Assembly (NCBI GenBank): GCA_004151065.3
Contig: NWUY0300042088.1
Coordinates: 2,432-25,338, forward strand
Length of the DNA stretch: 22,907 bases
Direction of reading: 5' to 3'
Source: Larix sibirica
Lineage: Eukaryota; Streptophyta; Pinopsida; Pinales; Pinaceae
Part shown: positions 10,300-19,693 of the stretch, in pieces
How the letters are laid out: every line of letters begins with the position of its first letter
Numbering within the stretch: the first letter of the stretch is position 1
Program-made: the position numbers and the translations under genes
The notes under the pieces: model-generated
The model's input: the letters and a program-made list of their open reading frames with translations, nothing else
Database searches by the model: none
What the model was told of the DNA's origin: nothing

Positions 10300-10911
10300 T
10301 AGTTCGACTAAATGAATTGATACTATTATGGAAGAAGCACAATAATAAGAAAAGAAGGAAATACACTACACACATAAGCATACACACACAGACAATATGT
10401 AGGAATACGAACTCTGTTAATTCTTGATTCTTCTAAATAGAGTGTTGAGAATGTTGGGGTTGTATTCCCGTTACGTTTAGTTACAAGAAAAGTTAGAATG
10501 GTTTCAGAAGTTCTACCGTTATGGTCAACTAGAAGACAGAGAGACAATCTGTCATAGTTATTTAGTTGCCAATGTCGACGATGCATGTCGAAGTCGGTGC
10601 TTGTCGAANAAACGAACTCTATTACTTCTTGATTCTTCTCTCCTGTATATTACAATATTTTACATGCTTAAATAGAGTGTTGAGAATGCTTGCCTTGTCT
10701 TCTCGTTACGTTCATTTACAAGATAAGTTTGAACAGTTTCAGAAGTTCTACCGTTAAGCTCGACTGTAAGACATAGAGACAATCTGTTGTAGTCCGTGAG
10801 TCGCAAATGTCGATGATGCATGTTGAAGTCGATGAACTTGTAGAAGTCCTCAACTTGTCGAAGTCGATGAAATTTTCGAAGTCGATGTTGGCATCCGACA
10901 ATAATGCCAAC
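10300..10911 (-). repeat. LTR-like block with internal duplication
   Basis: The block precedes gag on the minus strand. It has a terminal inverted repeat GTTGGCAT/ATGCCAAC (10887-10894 and 10904-10911), a TATTTAA box on the minus strand (10668-10674) and many GTCGA-rich direct repeats. Two copies of one segment lie head to tail, 10408-10608 and 10613-about 10860. They share CGAACTCT, CTTGATTCTTCT, TAGAGTGTTGAGAATG and TCAGAAGTTCTACCGTTA, but copy 2 has about 30 extra bases after CTTGATTCTTCT. A single N at 10609 sits at the junction. A weak primer-site-like TAGTATCAA lies near 10330 (minus). Exact LTR ends are unsure. Confidence 0.5.
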
Positions 10912-11540
10912 TGCTAGGTGGATTAGTGTTGGATCTCTTGAGGTGCGACCTAGTCCTCTCTCAATTCAATCTACATTTAAATAATGGTTGATGGTCAAGT
11001 TTGAAGATCTCTTTTATGGTGAATTGGATGAACTGCATGAAAGGTGTGTGAAGAGCGTGTAGTATTGTTGAGCATAGAGTAACTAGTGTGGTGGATACAA
11101 TACTTTTAACTAGCTCAAAACGAAGCTATCGTTGTTTTGCAGTGGATTTAACTTTGATTTTGTGAATGTTGTATCGTGGAGCGAACCCTAGCGCTATCGT
11201 GGAGTGCTACGAACTTAGTGCTTTATTTGGAGTTGACACGTCCAATTCTTTTCAAACTACTGCTGAGTTGAAAGTGACGACTAGTGACTGTTGGTATTGA
11301 TTGGACCTATTACAACGATAGCTGATATTTTTGAACTGGAGCTACATTGGTATATCTCTATTGCTTCCTAGAAATGTGTGTATTCTTTTCATGAACTGAC
11401 TGAATAATATATATTTACCAAAACCTGGTGTTTTTCCTCCATTCATATGAATTTCTCGCATAGTGTATAATTCAAGTGCTCTTCAGTTTCAAACAAGAAA
11501 ATAAAACCCATGACGTTATTGTAGGACTGTTTGTTTGCAG
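10912..11540. other. Unassigned spacer
   Basis: No reading frame with protein character was found on either strand. The text holds a few near-repeats such as CTATCGTGGAG / GTATCGTGGAGCG around 11170-11205. A T-rich stretch ending TTTGTTTGCAG at 11540 looks like a splice acceptor for the fragment that follows. Confidence 0.4.
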
Positions 11541-11783
11541 CTGTGATCGTAATTGAACGAGGTCTACCACGAGCATCATGATCATGGTCATGGTGGTCAT
11601 GATCATCATGACCACCATGACCATGATCATGGGAACAAGCATGGTAAAGCACATGGTAGTGGTGTATCATATGTGAGCATTGTGTGTGAAGGAACTTCAG
11701 ATCTTGATGAGATCAATGAGAATAGAGAGTTATTTACCACTGGTGCGTACAACTCTCTGAAGATTATATTGGAGCTGCATTAA
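11541..11783 (+). pseudogene. His-rich fragment like a CobW/ZNG1-type GTPase
   Basis: The open frame from 11553 reads NEVYHEHHDHGHGGHDHHDH, a run of His/Asp/Gly, then GSGVSYVSIVCEGTSDLDEINE. Plant CobW-domain (COG0523, zinc-metallochaperone GTPase) proteins have just such a His-rich metal-binding loop followed by GVSSVSIVCEG-LDL at the start of the CobW C-terminal domain. After DEINE the match fades, and GTGCGT near 11740 could be a splice donor. A stop (TAA) lies directly before the frame and no ATG is present. The GTPase domain (Walker A, switch regions) is absent nearby. It is either one exon of a gene with large introns or a captured gene fragment; I favour a fragment. The family match is by remembered motif. 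Confidence 0.45.
11577..11631. repeat. 55-bp near-perfect palindrome in the His/Asp repeat
   Basis: Two arms of 27 bp, 11577-11603 and 11605-11631, are exact reverse complements around a single central C at 11604. The sequence is built of CAT, GAT and GGT codons, whose complements are ATG, ATC and ACC, so a His-Asp-Gly run can fold on itself. It could form a cruciform or an RNA hairpin. It also explains the antisense His-rich frame seen over the same bases. Confidence 0.9.
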
Positions 11784-13000
11784 AAATTTTAAAATTTAAA
11801 GAGCTGTGACATAGCAACGTGGGGCATTCAAAATCATTTTTACAGTTGCATTGAATTACGTGAAGACCATTGTGAAGACTGTTCCAATTCCTCACCTTTG
11901 AGGAGAGCCGCGACCTTGATGTTTCTTGAGTTGTGACTTAGCATGTGGATTTGCGCTAAAATCCTAGCTCCTTATCCTTCATTCTTGCGTGGAGCTTGAG
12001 TCAAGATGTAGAGCTATGCTATGGTTGAATGCATTGAATTGAAAAATATTGGTGCGTGAATACTATTGTGTGGATAAGATCCGTGTTGGTGCACTTGAAG
12101 AGCTATGGCATTCACATTGAAGAGCTGCGACCACACTAACTGTGAATTCCGCGTCCTCTACTTATGTGGATGCCACCAATTGAAGTCGAAACCTCTCATT
12201 TGTTGCTAAGCTTGTGTGAAAACTTCCTCGAAACCCTAATTTGGTCGATGGTGCATATTAGTATTATTATTGCATTTTATTGCTGCAATGATTGAAATGG
12301 ATTGAACATTGGTTGTTGCTTCCCACCAATAAATATTGCTGCAGAATATATTTCACTTTGAATTGATGCCTTGAAGTTTACATATCTATTCTCAAAACCC
12401 TAATTTTTTATGGAGGCATTAATGGTATCAATCTTTGGGTTGAAGCCTATTTTTATAAAAATGTAGTAAAGCTATTACATGAAAAGCATTTGACACGTGT
12501 GCATTGAACCTTGCATATATATTAAGTTTAGTATAGTGAAGCTTGCACAAACTATTTCAGAAATTGTTGGCTTACATTCTTGCAGCTCGTTGATAGTATT
12601 CAGCTGGTAGAGAATATTTGGGATTGGTTTGGTGAGTCCACGTGAAGGATCCAATCAAGTTTGTATCTTCCTGCTACAGCTTCTCCAAAAGAAGAAGTTG
12701 TGGAAGCAGATCACCGTCATTTGAAAACTCAGGTATAGCACATTCATCAATTCAACATTCAGGAGTGTAACTTGCAAACTCTTGTTTGTTTGTAAGTTCT
12801 AGTGTATATTTTTGGTATGTGCATGAGTTTTTTGTACAGCATCAAAGTGAAGGAAAAGTTGAATTGCATTGTACTTGGGTGCATTCTCGACTGAGACCCA
12901 TACACTTCACTTTTAAAATTGATTTTGTTGAAATCTTGTCTGTAAAGGGCAGAGTTGCAAGAAGCCATCAGTTTGATTGTGTCTAGTTGGTCCTTGCTGC
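11784..13000. other. Unassigned region with weak exon-like pieces
   Basis: Nothing is recognised. Phrases such as GAGCTGCGACC / GAGCCGCGACC and GAGCTATGGCA / GAGCTATGCTA recur between 11900 and 12140, suggesting old internal repetition. Two stretches have splice-like borders: about 12587-12732 (TTCTTGCAG before, CTCAG/GTATAG after) and 12840-12983 (TTTTTTGTACAG before, frame ending in a stop at 12984-12986, residues HQSEGKVELHCTWVH). No protein family is evident, so I do not call a gene. Confidence 0.35.
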
Positions 13001-14000
13001 ACAAGGAGGCCTCAAATAGTCCTCAGAATGTGTCATATTGAAGAAACACTAGAGTTACTCAATACTCTAGTACTCACTATTGGAGACGACTCAATCACAA
13101 TGATCAAAGATACTCTCCAAACTGTTATCACACACATCTAAAATTTGAAATCCAAAGAGGATGATGTACATAAAAGGAATCAACATTATGAACTAGCGTT
13201 TTTTTGAGAACAACCATCTCTTTGAAGATAATTCCTATCAGCTGCCAACACACAGTGAAATAATGTCAAAAGATGTACAATCTATTCAAAGTTTATCTTC
13301 ATCCTTGTCAACATTGCAGGGAGTGTAACCATTCTTCAGATAGGTGTGTGAAGCTGAAGAAACCCGCAAGAGTGAAACTTGTAGCTTATCTTGTACCCGA
13401 CAAGGGGTAACATGATGTCGGACTTCAAGTTTCGAAGCCTTATCATTTTTACAACAAGAAGTCATGGCGTTCTTCAAATACGCGAGATCAAGTGAGCCTG
13501 AGCCATAGCTAGTTTAGGAGGCCAGATTCAGAGATTAGCAAGAAGACATAAGAGGACCATGCCCCATAGTACTTATGTGTTATGCGTCTAATTTTGACAC
13601 CATGCGACTCTCCACTCCTCACATTGTTTCATGAAAGGGGGGGATGAAGGAGTTCATAAACAACGGAGCTAGAACAAGCGATTTTGAACCGCCATGTTCG
13701 ACTGAGCTCCATAGGTTGTGGTCATCGTAAAATCACACATGTAGCATAAGACTTCGGCTTCTTCTAGACATCATATAGTGGTCGCAAAACCACCACTCTA
13801 GAAAACCTATGAGCTTTTGTGCCAAGTTCTAGACAAAACGTCTTATCCTTTGTGCCATGTTTGAGAGTTTGTGGTCATCCTTAAACCACCCACTTAGTAG
13901 AATATTTCAATGTCATGTCTCTTCTTCACCATTTTTTATATTGTAAAGGAGGACCAACAACCATATCATTGTCTTAATACGCTACTGAAATCCTTGTTAG
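13001..14000. other. Unassigned region
   Basis: No convincing coding sequence is seen; the 63-codon minus frame at 13286-13477 has no recognisable motif. A run of seven G at about 13638-13644 and paired phrases such as GTGGTCATCGTAAA / GTGGTCATCCTTAAA (near 13718 and 13871) hint at old repeat structure. Transposon residue is the simplest guess. Confidence 0.3.
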
Positions 14001-14870
14001 TAATTCCGTTTAAGTTATAATTAATACAAGCATGTAATCTATGTTTAAAATTAATTTGCTTAACTCATAAATAAATGGGTACTATGCATAGATGATCAAC
14101 CAAAACAAATCATACTACCCTAGTTTCCCCAATATAAAATGCATTCTATCATTTTACTATCCTTGTATGTTTTACTATATACCAACATTAGTGCATGCCA
14201 AAAGTTTGCCACAAAACAATGCAACCAAATTACTTGTTTCTAAGTAACATTATAAACATGTTAAATAAACATGCATTACCATGCAAAACCAACAAACACT
14301 ATAATGTTAATGCATTAATGTTACTATACATTAAGCTATAAAGTCGAGGCATATATTACACTTTGTAAAACATTAACATCCAAGAGCATCGTACATAATT
14401 TGTTTACCAATTATGAGATGCAAAGGTATTACTAGTATATAGTTTGTATGTAATATAAACCAAGTGTGATTGTTAATGTAGGTTATAGCATAAACCAAAC
14501 AAACTTTTTGTAAACATTTGCTTTCCCACTAAGTGATGCACCCTAATACAAATCCATCATTTGTATACAATGCAAATTAGACATTGTTAATAACATAAGT
14601 TATCAATGCACTACACACACATATATATATATTACAACCTGCATGCACAAGTAATATAAGCCATGCGTTAACTTACGTTGTGAACACCATATGTTTAATT
14701 GTTTACCCAGGTTTACATAATCGTGCTAGTTATCAACACTTATGCAAACAGCCTGTGACCAACGTATTAACCATGGATTCTCATGTAATTACAATTATAT
14801 GGACTATATGTTAACATAATGTGCATATAGTATGATATGAATTGCATTTCCATTAAAAAAAGGGTTTACG
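14001..14870. other. AT-rich, purine/pyrimidine-mixed spacer
   Basis: This stretch is uniformly AT-rich and full of short words such as ATGCAA, AACCAA, TTAACAT and CATGCA, with no open frame. A compound microsatellite of AC then AT repeats lies at 14613-14632. It could be part of a long LTR or intergenic DNA; no ends could be fixed. Confidence 0.35.
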
Positions 14871-15323
14871 AAAAGTAACTACGCTAAAGATGGAGTAGTG
14901 CCACGCAGGTTTATCCTAAGCATGCCTACGTTTTAAACCCTTGAATGTGGTGGTTGTTGTCACTAGGGCAGTTTCACCACCACGCGGGCATCGCATGTGG
15001 CGCAATGCAAAGAGGTAAATGCTTCACACTCAAAACGAGACTCCAGCTAGTCTAACAAGCTACCATGTGAGTCTGGTGCCATGTTGCTCAGGGTACTGAT
15101 GTACCATCTGCATGTTAATAAAATTGCTTTATACTCCACCGTCGATCACAATCCGAGGCACCCAAAGTTGGAACATGAGATCATTGAGCACCGTCGTTCT
15201 CAGTGGGGGTTAGTGGTGGTTGTTCGTTCCCATTAATAAGTCTGGACTTAGCATTAAACGTTTTCTTACCAGTTTCATAAGTGGAACATACGTTCTAACC
15301 AGTGGCTCTAGCCTTATGGAGAA
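14871..15323. other. GC-richer block before the candidate split gene
   Basis: Composition changes at about 14870 from AT-rich to mixed. No open frame of note is present. If the following two-exon candidate is real, this would be its promoter and leader, but no TATA box or other signal is clear. Confidence 0.25.
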
Positions 15324-15810
15324 ATGCCACCTCCGAGCCAATTCATTCATAATGCACGAGAGGCTCTACATAGAGCACTTCTGTCTGGGGTAGCAGATTC
15401 ACGCTCTGAGCATAGTTCAAGAGCTCAACTGTGTTGTGAGAGAGTGCGACTGCACAGGAGGAAGCTCAGTGGAATAATCCACGCATATTCAGGTAAAGAA
15501 CTTATGGTTTCAACGTTTAACGTCATCAATCAACTGGTAAAGAATTAAGAATTTTGTAGAGAGTTTAAATTATTGCTTGTTTTCTCCGCAAGTAACTAAC
15601 GCCATAAAGAATCACTTAGCAAGGTCGTTGTACCCATGGTAAGTGTTGTAGTATATAGTAAGTAAAATTTCCATATTTAGTTTTGTTGACTTAACTCAAC
15701 ACCGGAATTAACTTTCACTTATTTACTAGTGCAGGGAAGGTGGAAGGCAGCTGGGTAGACCACCAACACATGCCCAAACGTAAAGAAGAAATGGTTCCAC
15801 AGCTAGCCAG
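15324..15810 (+). CDS. Weak two-exon candidate gene, unknown product
   Basis: Exon 1 (15324-15492) starts MPPPSQFIHNAREALHRALL and continues with a very basic, Ser/Arg/His-rich stretch (ERVRLHRRKLSGIIHAYS). A donor TCAG/GTAAAG and an acceptor TAGTGCAG define a 242-bp intron. Exon 2 (15735-15810) continues in matching phase as KVEGSWVDHQHMPKRKEEMV, then meets another donor, GCCAG/GTAACT. In-phase joining of two open pieces with good splice borders is suggestive, but the product is short, unrecognised and has no third exon that I can place. It may equally be chance. No membrane segment or catalytic motif is visible. Confidence 0.2.
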
Positions 15811-17033
15811 GTAACTCGCCTACGCAGTCAAACCCGGGTGTAGTTTACCTCGTTGGTTAGGGATGAGTTACTAAAATGTTAGGAATACCGTTAGAAAGCG
15901 TCGTTGTGAAACTTCCTTTAGTTAGGGTTTTATTTTCCTTACTGTCTGTAGTTCGAAACGAAAGGCCGCAGGTCTTGTTTTCTATAGCACAGAGCTAACT
16001 TTGTGAAAGGTGTTCACAAACTAAAGATGTAAATCGTATTACACTGCAATGCATGTATGTATATATATATATATATGGTTGTTATTTTATAATAACTTTC
16101 CGAGATGGCGTATGTAATTCACTCGTTGTTTAAAGTCTATATCAGATGTGCTTAATTGGTTTTAAAGTTAAGTCTCCAATCTTTTGAATGAATGCGAAAT
16201 TGTTTGGGATTTCGGAGTTTAGTTTTTGTACATAATGTCTTTGAATTTGAAAACGACATGTGAACCCTAGCGTGAGTTTTTTTAGAGTTCAAGTCGTTTT
16301 GTCATTTATATAAATTCGTTTCAGATATAAAGGTCGAAAACGAAGACCGAAGAGTTAATACTCCGTTATCGAAATCGAATGTCATTTGTACAAAGAATAA
16401 CACAGAAGTCTATGACTTCTTAAAATGTTAAAACCCATTTATGTTCAAAATCGAATGAAACATTCTGAAATGTATTTTATTTCTGTAGTAAAGTTTATGG
16501 GTAGAACGCTCTGGTTCTCCACAACCTTATTGTACAGAATTGGTGGGTTAAAAACATGTCATCTTTGGTCTTCACGACCCACTAGCAAAAGAATGCATAA
16601 AGATAACAAACTCAGGTTCTGTCGATTTCAATAAAATGTGATCTGCGTTTTGTATTGCAACATACTATTAATGAAATATTAGTTGCTTGTATGAGGAATG
16701 GTATATGTTCTCCAAAACTATGTGAATACCACTTCTGTATTTGAGGGTTAATTTTGTATTCAAGAACCACAAGTTAAATTTGTACTTCTATTTCATGTCT
16801 TTAAATACCTTGTAGTTTTCTAAAATAGAACATGTATAAGTAAAAATCAATAACCCATCACAGTTATAAATCTATCCTCCATATTAGTATAAAATGGAAA
16901 GAACAGAACATTGAATACCTCATTTATGTAAATTTAATAATATAAATATTCTGGTGAACATTCCAGAAATTTGTTAACAAAACTCTTTGTAACATTTAGT
17001 AATAAAATCTCTTAAACAAAATACTTATATTTC
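15811..17033. other. AT-rich spacer with a TA microsatellite
   Basis: No gene is seen. A TA dinucleotide run occupies 16060-16076. The 69-codon plus frame at 16425-16634 lies in AT-rich text with no motif and is treated as chance. The segment ends where an LTR-like block begins. Confidence 0.35.
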
Positions 17034-17813
17034 TGATGACTAGTGGAACACACTCACAAACCTCCCAGCCTTAGACCAACAAGTCCTCCTTGCTTTAGCG
17101 GTCACCCCCGAGCTAAGTTCATAGTTCCTCTAGGTCAAGGTTTCTCTTTTATTTCCCCTCAACTGGTTCCCCAAGTTATTTATAAAATAGCTTTTATAGC
17201 AGACAACCCAACATCCAACCTAGTACTCCTCAGCTCCACAATGCTCCAGGGACTTCTAAGTCTTTGTAGTTAAGAAAAAAATCAGTCACAACCTCTACAA
17301 GGTATACTCCTACTTGAACACTGCTAATGCTCCAAGTTATACCCACTTGTTATTGTTTTCTCTTTTTTTGGTGTAGTTTGTGGTCCAAACTGCCCCCATT
17401 TCATTTCCTTGATTAGCTCTAGTTATTCAATCCCGTTGAATCCCCTCCCTTTTCATTCTCCCTTTTCTCTCTTGTGTGATAATGATAATGAATGAATGAA
17501 TCCACTTATTTCTTTCTTTTTCTCCTTTTGTGTGAGTTCTCCTAATTGTTATTTCTTTAATTCCATTATTCTCCGTAAACTCTTCTTTAGTTTTTTTTTT
17601 AACAAGTGTATCAATAATAATTTTCTCATTATTATTTTATTTTGTATTTATCTTCCAAGCCCATAGGAAATGTGACTCCCATCCTTTTAATGTGTTGGTC
17701 CACACTAGTTTTAAAAAATTAACTTCTCTAACTTTGTAATGTCACATAGTATAATGAAATAATACTTAACAAAATATAAGCGGGGTTATAAGTCCAAAAT
17801 TTGGGGTATTACA
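17034..17813 (-). repeat. LTR of a chromovirus-like gypsy element
   Basis: Reading the minus strand from 17813, the block opens TGTAATACCCCAAATTTTGG; TGTAAxACCCC is a common LTR start in Tekay/Del-type chromoviruses. A plausible end is the CA at 17034 on the minus strand (TCATCA), giving 780 bp, but that end is chosen only from the TG...CA rule. A polypurine tract directly precedes the start, so this is the 3' LTR. The interior carries AT-rich text with a GAATGAATGAAT run. No second copy lies in the window, so the 5' part is missing. Confidence 0.5.
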
Positions 17814-17826
17814 TTCATCTTTTTCT
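17814..17826 (-). promoter_or_regulatory. Polypurine tract before the 3' LTR
   Basis: On the minus strand AGAAAAAGATGAA sits immediately before TGTAATACCCC. A purine-rich tract next to the 3' LTR is where plus-strand DNA synthesis is primed in LTR elements. Its position supports the LTR call and the orientation. Confidence 0.5.
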
Positions 17827-18165
17827 AGCCCCTTTGGTTGGTGGTTAGGAAAAAACACCTCTTTAGGCAACACTTGTATTTAGTAGGAGAAGTTAGCTTC
17901 TACTAACTAGCTTTGCAATTCGGATTGTCAAGNTACCACGACCATGATAAAATCATGGTGCATTAATGTAGTTGGTAATCCAGTAAGAAATTCCATAGTT
18001 ACTACCTCCCATTTTCATTCTGGAATTGGAAAATGTTACAATAAACCTATTGGATGTTTGTTGTTCAATTTTAACTTGCTAACATTTCATACATATGGAA
18101 ATGTGTTCAATGACACCATTTTTCATCCTAATCCAAAAGTATTGCTTTCTTGTTGTAGAAGTTGT
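17827..18165 (-). pseudogene. Chromovirus-like integrase fragment with internal deletion
   Basis: The minus strand reads QYFWIRMKNGVIEHISICMK, with C-MKC of the HHCC zinc finger and a stop, then QVKIEQQ. In a shifted frame it gives TMEFLTGLPTTLMHHD and FIMVVV, the start of the integrase core; the first catalytic Asp (usually MDF) is Glu here. An N at 17933 follows, and soon after comes KEVFFPNHQPKGLE, resembling the polyprotein end just before the LTR. Roughly the second half of the core and most of the C-terminus are therefore missing. It is clearly a different element from the 4.6-10.9 kb one. Confidence 0.75.
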
Positions 18166-18205
18166 TTTTTGGTAGCTTGGATGTCTATAATATGGCATTT
18201 TATGT

Positions 18206-18447
18206 TGTTGGGAACATAATCCTTGGTGTTAGGATTATTGTGCACTATTCATGTGCAAGGAAGACCAAAATTATAAGTGAATGGAAAGAGTCATTCGAGA
18301 GTCCAAGTGACCTCATTGGGAAGTTGAAACCAAGAGGCATTCTCATGTATATATTGTACATTTGATAATGGGAAATGTGTGCTTCATGCCTATCTTTTTA
18401 TGTCTTTATGTGTTTAATTTCCTATCTTCCCTAAGGGGCACCTAACA
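18206..18447 (+). repeat. Short 5' LTR-like block (242 bp)
   Basis: The block begins TGTTGGGAAC and ends CCTAACA, giving TG...CA ends with a near-perfect 7-bp inverted repeat (one mismatch). TATATAT at 18348-18354 could serve as promoter about 95 bp before the end. A primer binding site follows after one base. No second copy is in the window, so target-site duplication and LTR identity cannot be tested. It starts about 40 bp after the opposite-strand integrase fragment, so it may have inserted into that older element. Confidence 0.55.
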
Positions 18448-18448
18448 A

Positions 18449-18461
18449 TGGTATCAAAGCC
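18449..18461 (+). promoter_or_regulatory. Primer binding site, initiator tRNA-Met type
   Basis: TGGTATCAAAGCC follows the LTR-like block directly. The usual plant site complementary to the 3' end of initiator tRNA-Met is TGGTATCAGAGC, so there is one mismatch in twelve. Such sites prime minus-strand DNA synthesis and normally sit right after the 5' LTR, as here. Confidence 0.65.
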
Positions 18462-19390
18462 CATTATGAGCCTGTGGCTTGTACATAAATTCCTCCAATT
18501 CTACTCCCTGCATTTAATTCTCCTGGCCAATCTCTTTTCCCTTTTATATGTTATATTCTCTGCATAGATCCTTCCAACTGTATGCATTGTCTTTTTTCAT
18601 GTCTGCATAGACGATTTTATTTCTGACCTGCAACCTCATTATGGCCTAATGTTCTGTATGTATGTTACCATTGCTTTCCTAACGCCTGCCAGTTCTGCTC
18701 CTTCTCCATTTTGTGCGTTGAACCATAGAATATGTTGCGTCTACACCATGGAGTTGCATTCTACATTAATTGATTATGAAATATACTAGTGTTATGTTGT
18801 GCGTGACTTCACCAGCATGTGAATCCTCTCTCTTGCCAAAGGCTTTGTGAAGAATCTCCTATTCTATTGAATGCAGTGAAGGGTACTATGCAGTGTGTGG
18901 TGTTTTAAGAAACACTAATACATCTCCTTCTATGTGAAGTCCATTCTTGGAACCTGCGAGCAATGTGCAACTTGACTACTAGCTCCAGGGAAACCCTAAT
19001 ATGTGTGCTAAGTGGAGTTTTTGTGTCCTAGCATTAATTCCTATGATGGTTGACTTGGGTTCTTGGAATTCGTGCTGCAATCTACCTCTCCCAGAGAATT
19101 GAATTTTTGGAATGCATGGAGTTGAGACCCGTGGTGAAGTTTGCATGCACTTTGTGGAGCTTCCTGGAATCTCTCTCATTTGGAGACCATTGTGCATCAA
19201 AAACCTAATTCATGGGCCTTATCTCTCCTCATACCCACAACCTTCCTATCGATGTGCAAGTTCCACCTCTGTCTACAACCTCCATTTTGCATAGCTACCT
19301 ACGAGTTCTGGTGTCTTGACGTTGCAAGCACAACCTCCATTCTATGTTGCTACCTTTGATATATGGTTTGTGGAAGCTACAAGTACGACC
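18462..19390 (+). other. Noncoding leader, first part
   Basis: No reading frame with protein character was found between the primer binding site and the first tandem repeat. A phrase near ACAACCTCCATT recurs around 19275 and 19329 (TACAACCTCCATTTTGCATAGCTACCT against CACAACCTCCATTCTATGTTGCTACCT). The short ORFs at 18979-19359 are chance. If the LTR and ORF belong together, this is a long 5' untranslated leader. Confidence 0.4.
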
Positions 19391-19541
19391 TTGTTGTAGG
19401 CACAACAGATCCCATTTTTATCAATAAAAATGGGAGCCCCACTTTTATTTTTGAAGGTAATGTNATTTGTTGTAGGTACAACAGATCCCATGTTTTTCAA
19501 TAAAAATGGGAGTCCCACTTTTGTTTTTGAAAGTAATGTGA
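19391..19541 (+). repeat. Two 76-bp direct copies, each with a hairpin
   Basis: TTGTTGTAGG starts copies at 19391 and 19467, a 76-bp step, with about 8% difference. Copy 1 has an exact hairpin with 11-bp arms: CCCATTTTTAT at 19411-19421 and ATAAAAATGGG at 19424-19434, separated by CA. Copy 2 keeps most of it. A single N at 19464 marks the junction, so an assembly join is a real alternative to a biological duplication. Confidence 0.7.
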
Positions 19542-19693
19542 AAAATTCCCTTATTTGTTTTGGGGTTTTAAGATTCTGATTTTACCTTTGTTCTTTTTTT
19601 CATGCTTTGGATTTAATAAATTTAGATGAAAAAACCTTCTTTGTATGCGTTTTGTGAGTTGCTAAATAATACATTTTTTTGCAAAATATGTTG

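Larger units (their letters stand above)
4600..10911 (-). mobile_element. Decayed Ty3/gypsy LTR retrotransposon, minus strand
   Basis: Minus-strand reading gives LTR-like block, gag, protease, reverse transcriptase, RNase H and integrase, in the gypsy order (integrase last). The integrase ends without a chromodomain, and the protease-to-RT linker resembles non-chromovirus (Tat/Athila-like) elements of gymnosperms. Every domain has stops and frameshifts, so the copy cannot be autonomous. No sequence like the 10.3-10.9 kb block recurs below 4600, so the 3' LTR is lost or was never assembled. The decay level suggests an old insertion. Confidence 0.85.

Noticed and set aside
11443-11670. Antisense His-rich ORF opposite the CobW-like fragment
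   Set aside because: It is a direct result of the palindromic His/Asp codons; outside the repeat it has no similarity or protein character.
12786-12986. 66-codon ORF with an acceptor-like TTTTTTGTACAG inside
   Set aside because: No family is recognised and the upstream partner exon has a stop in most joinings; reported only as a weak exon-like piece in the region entry.
17043-17273. 76-codon plus-strand ORF
   Set aside because: It lies inside the minus-strand LTR-like block and has no motif.
18979-19359. Short ORFs in the leader after the primer binding site
   Set aside because: Three overlapping frames on both strands of similar length, none with motifs; expected by chance in this composition.
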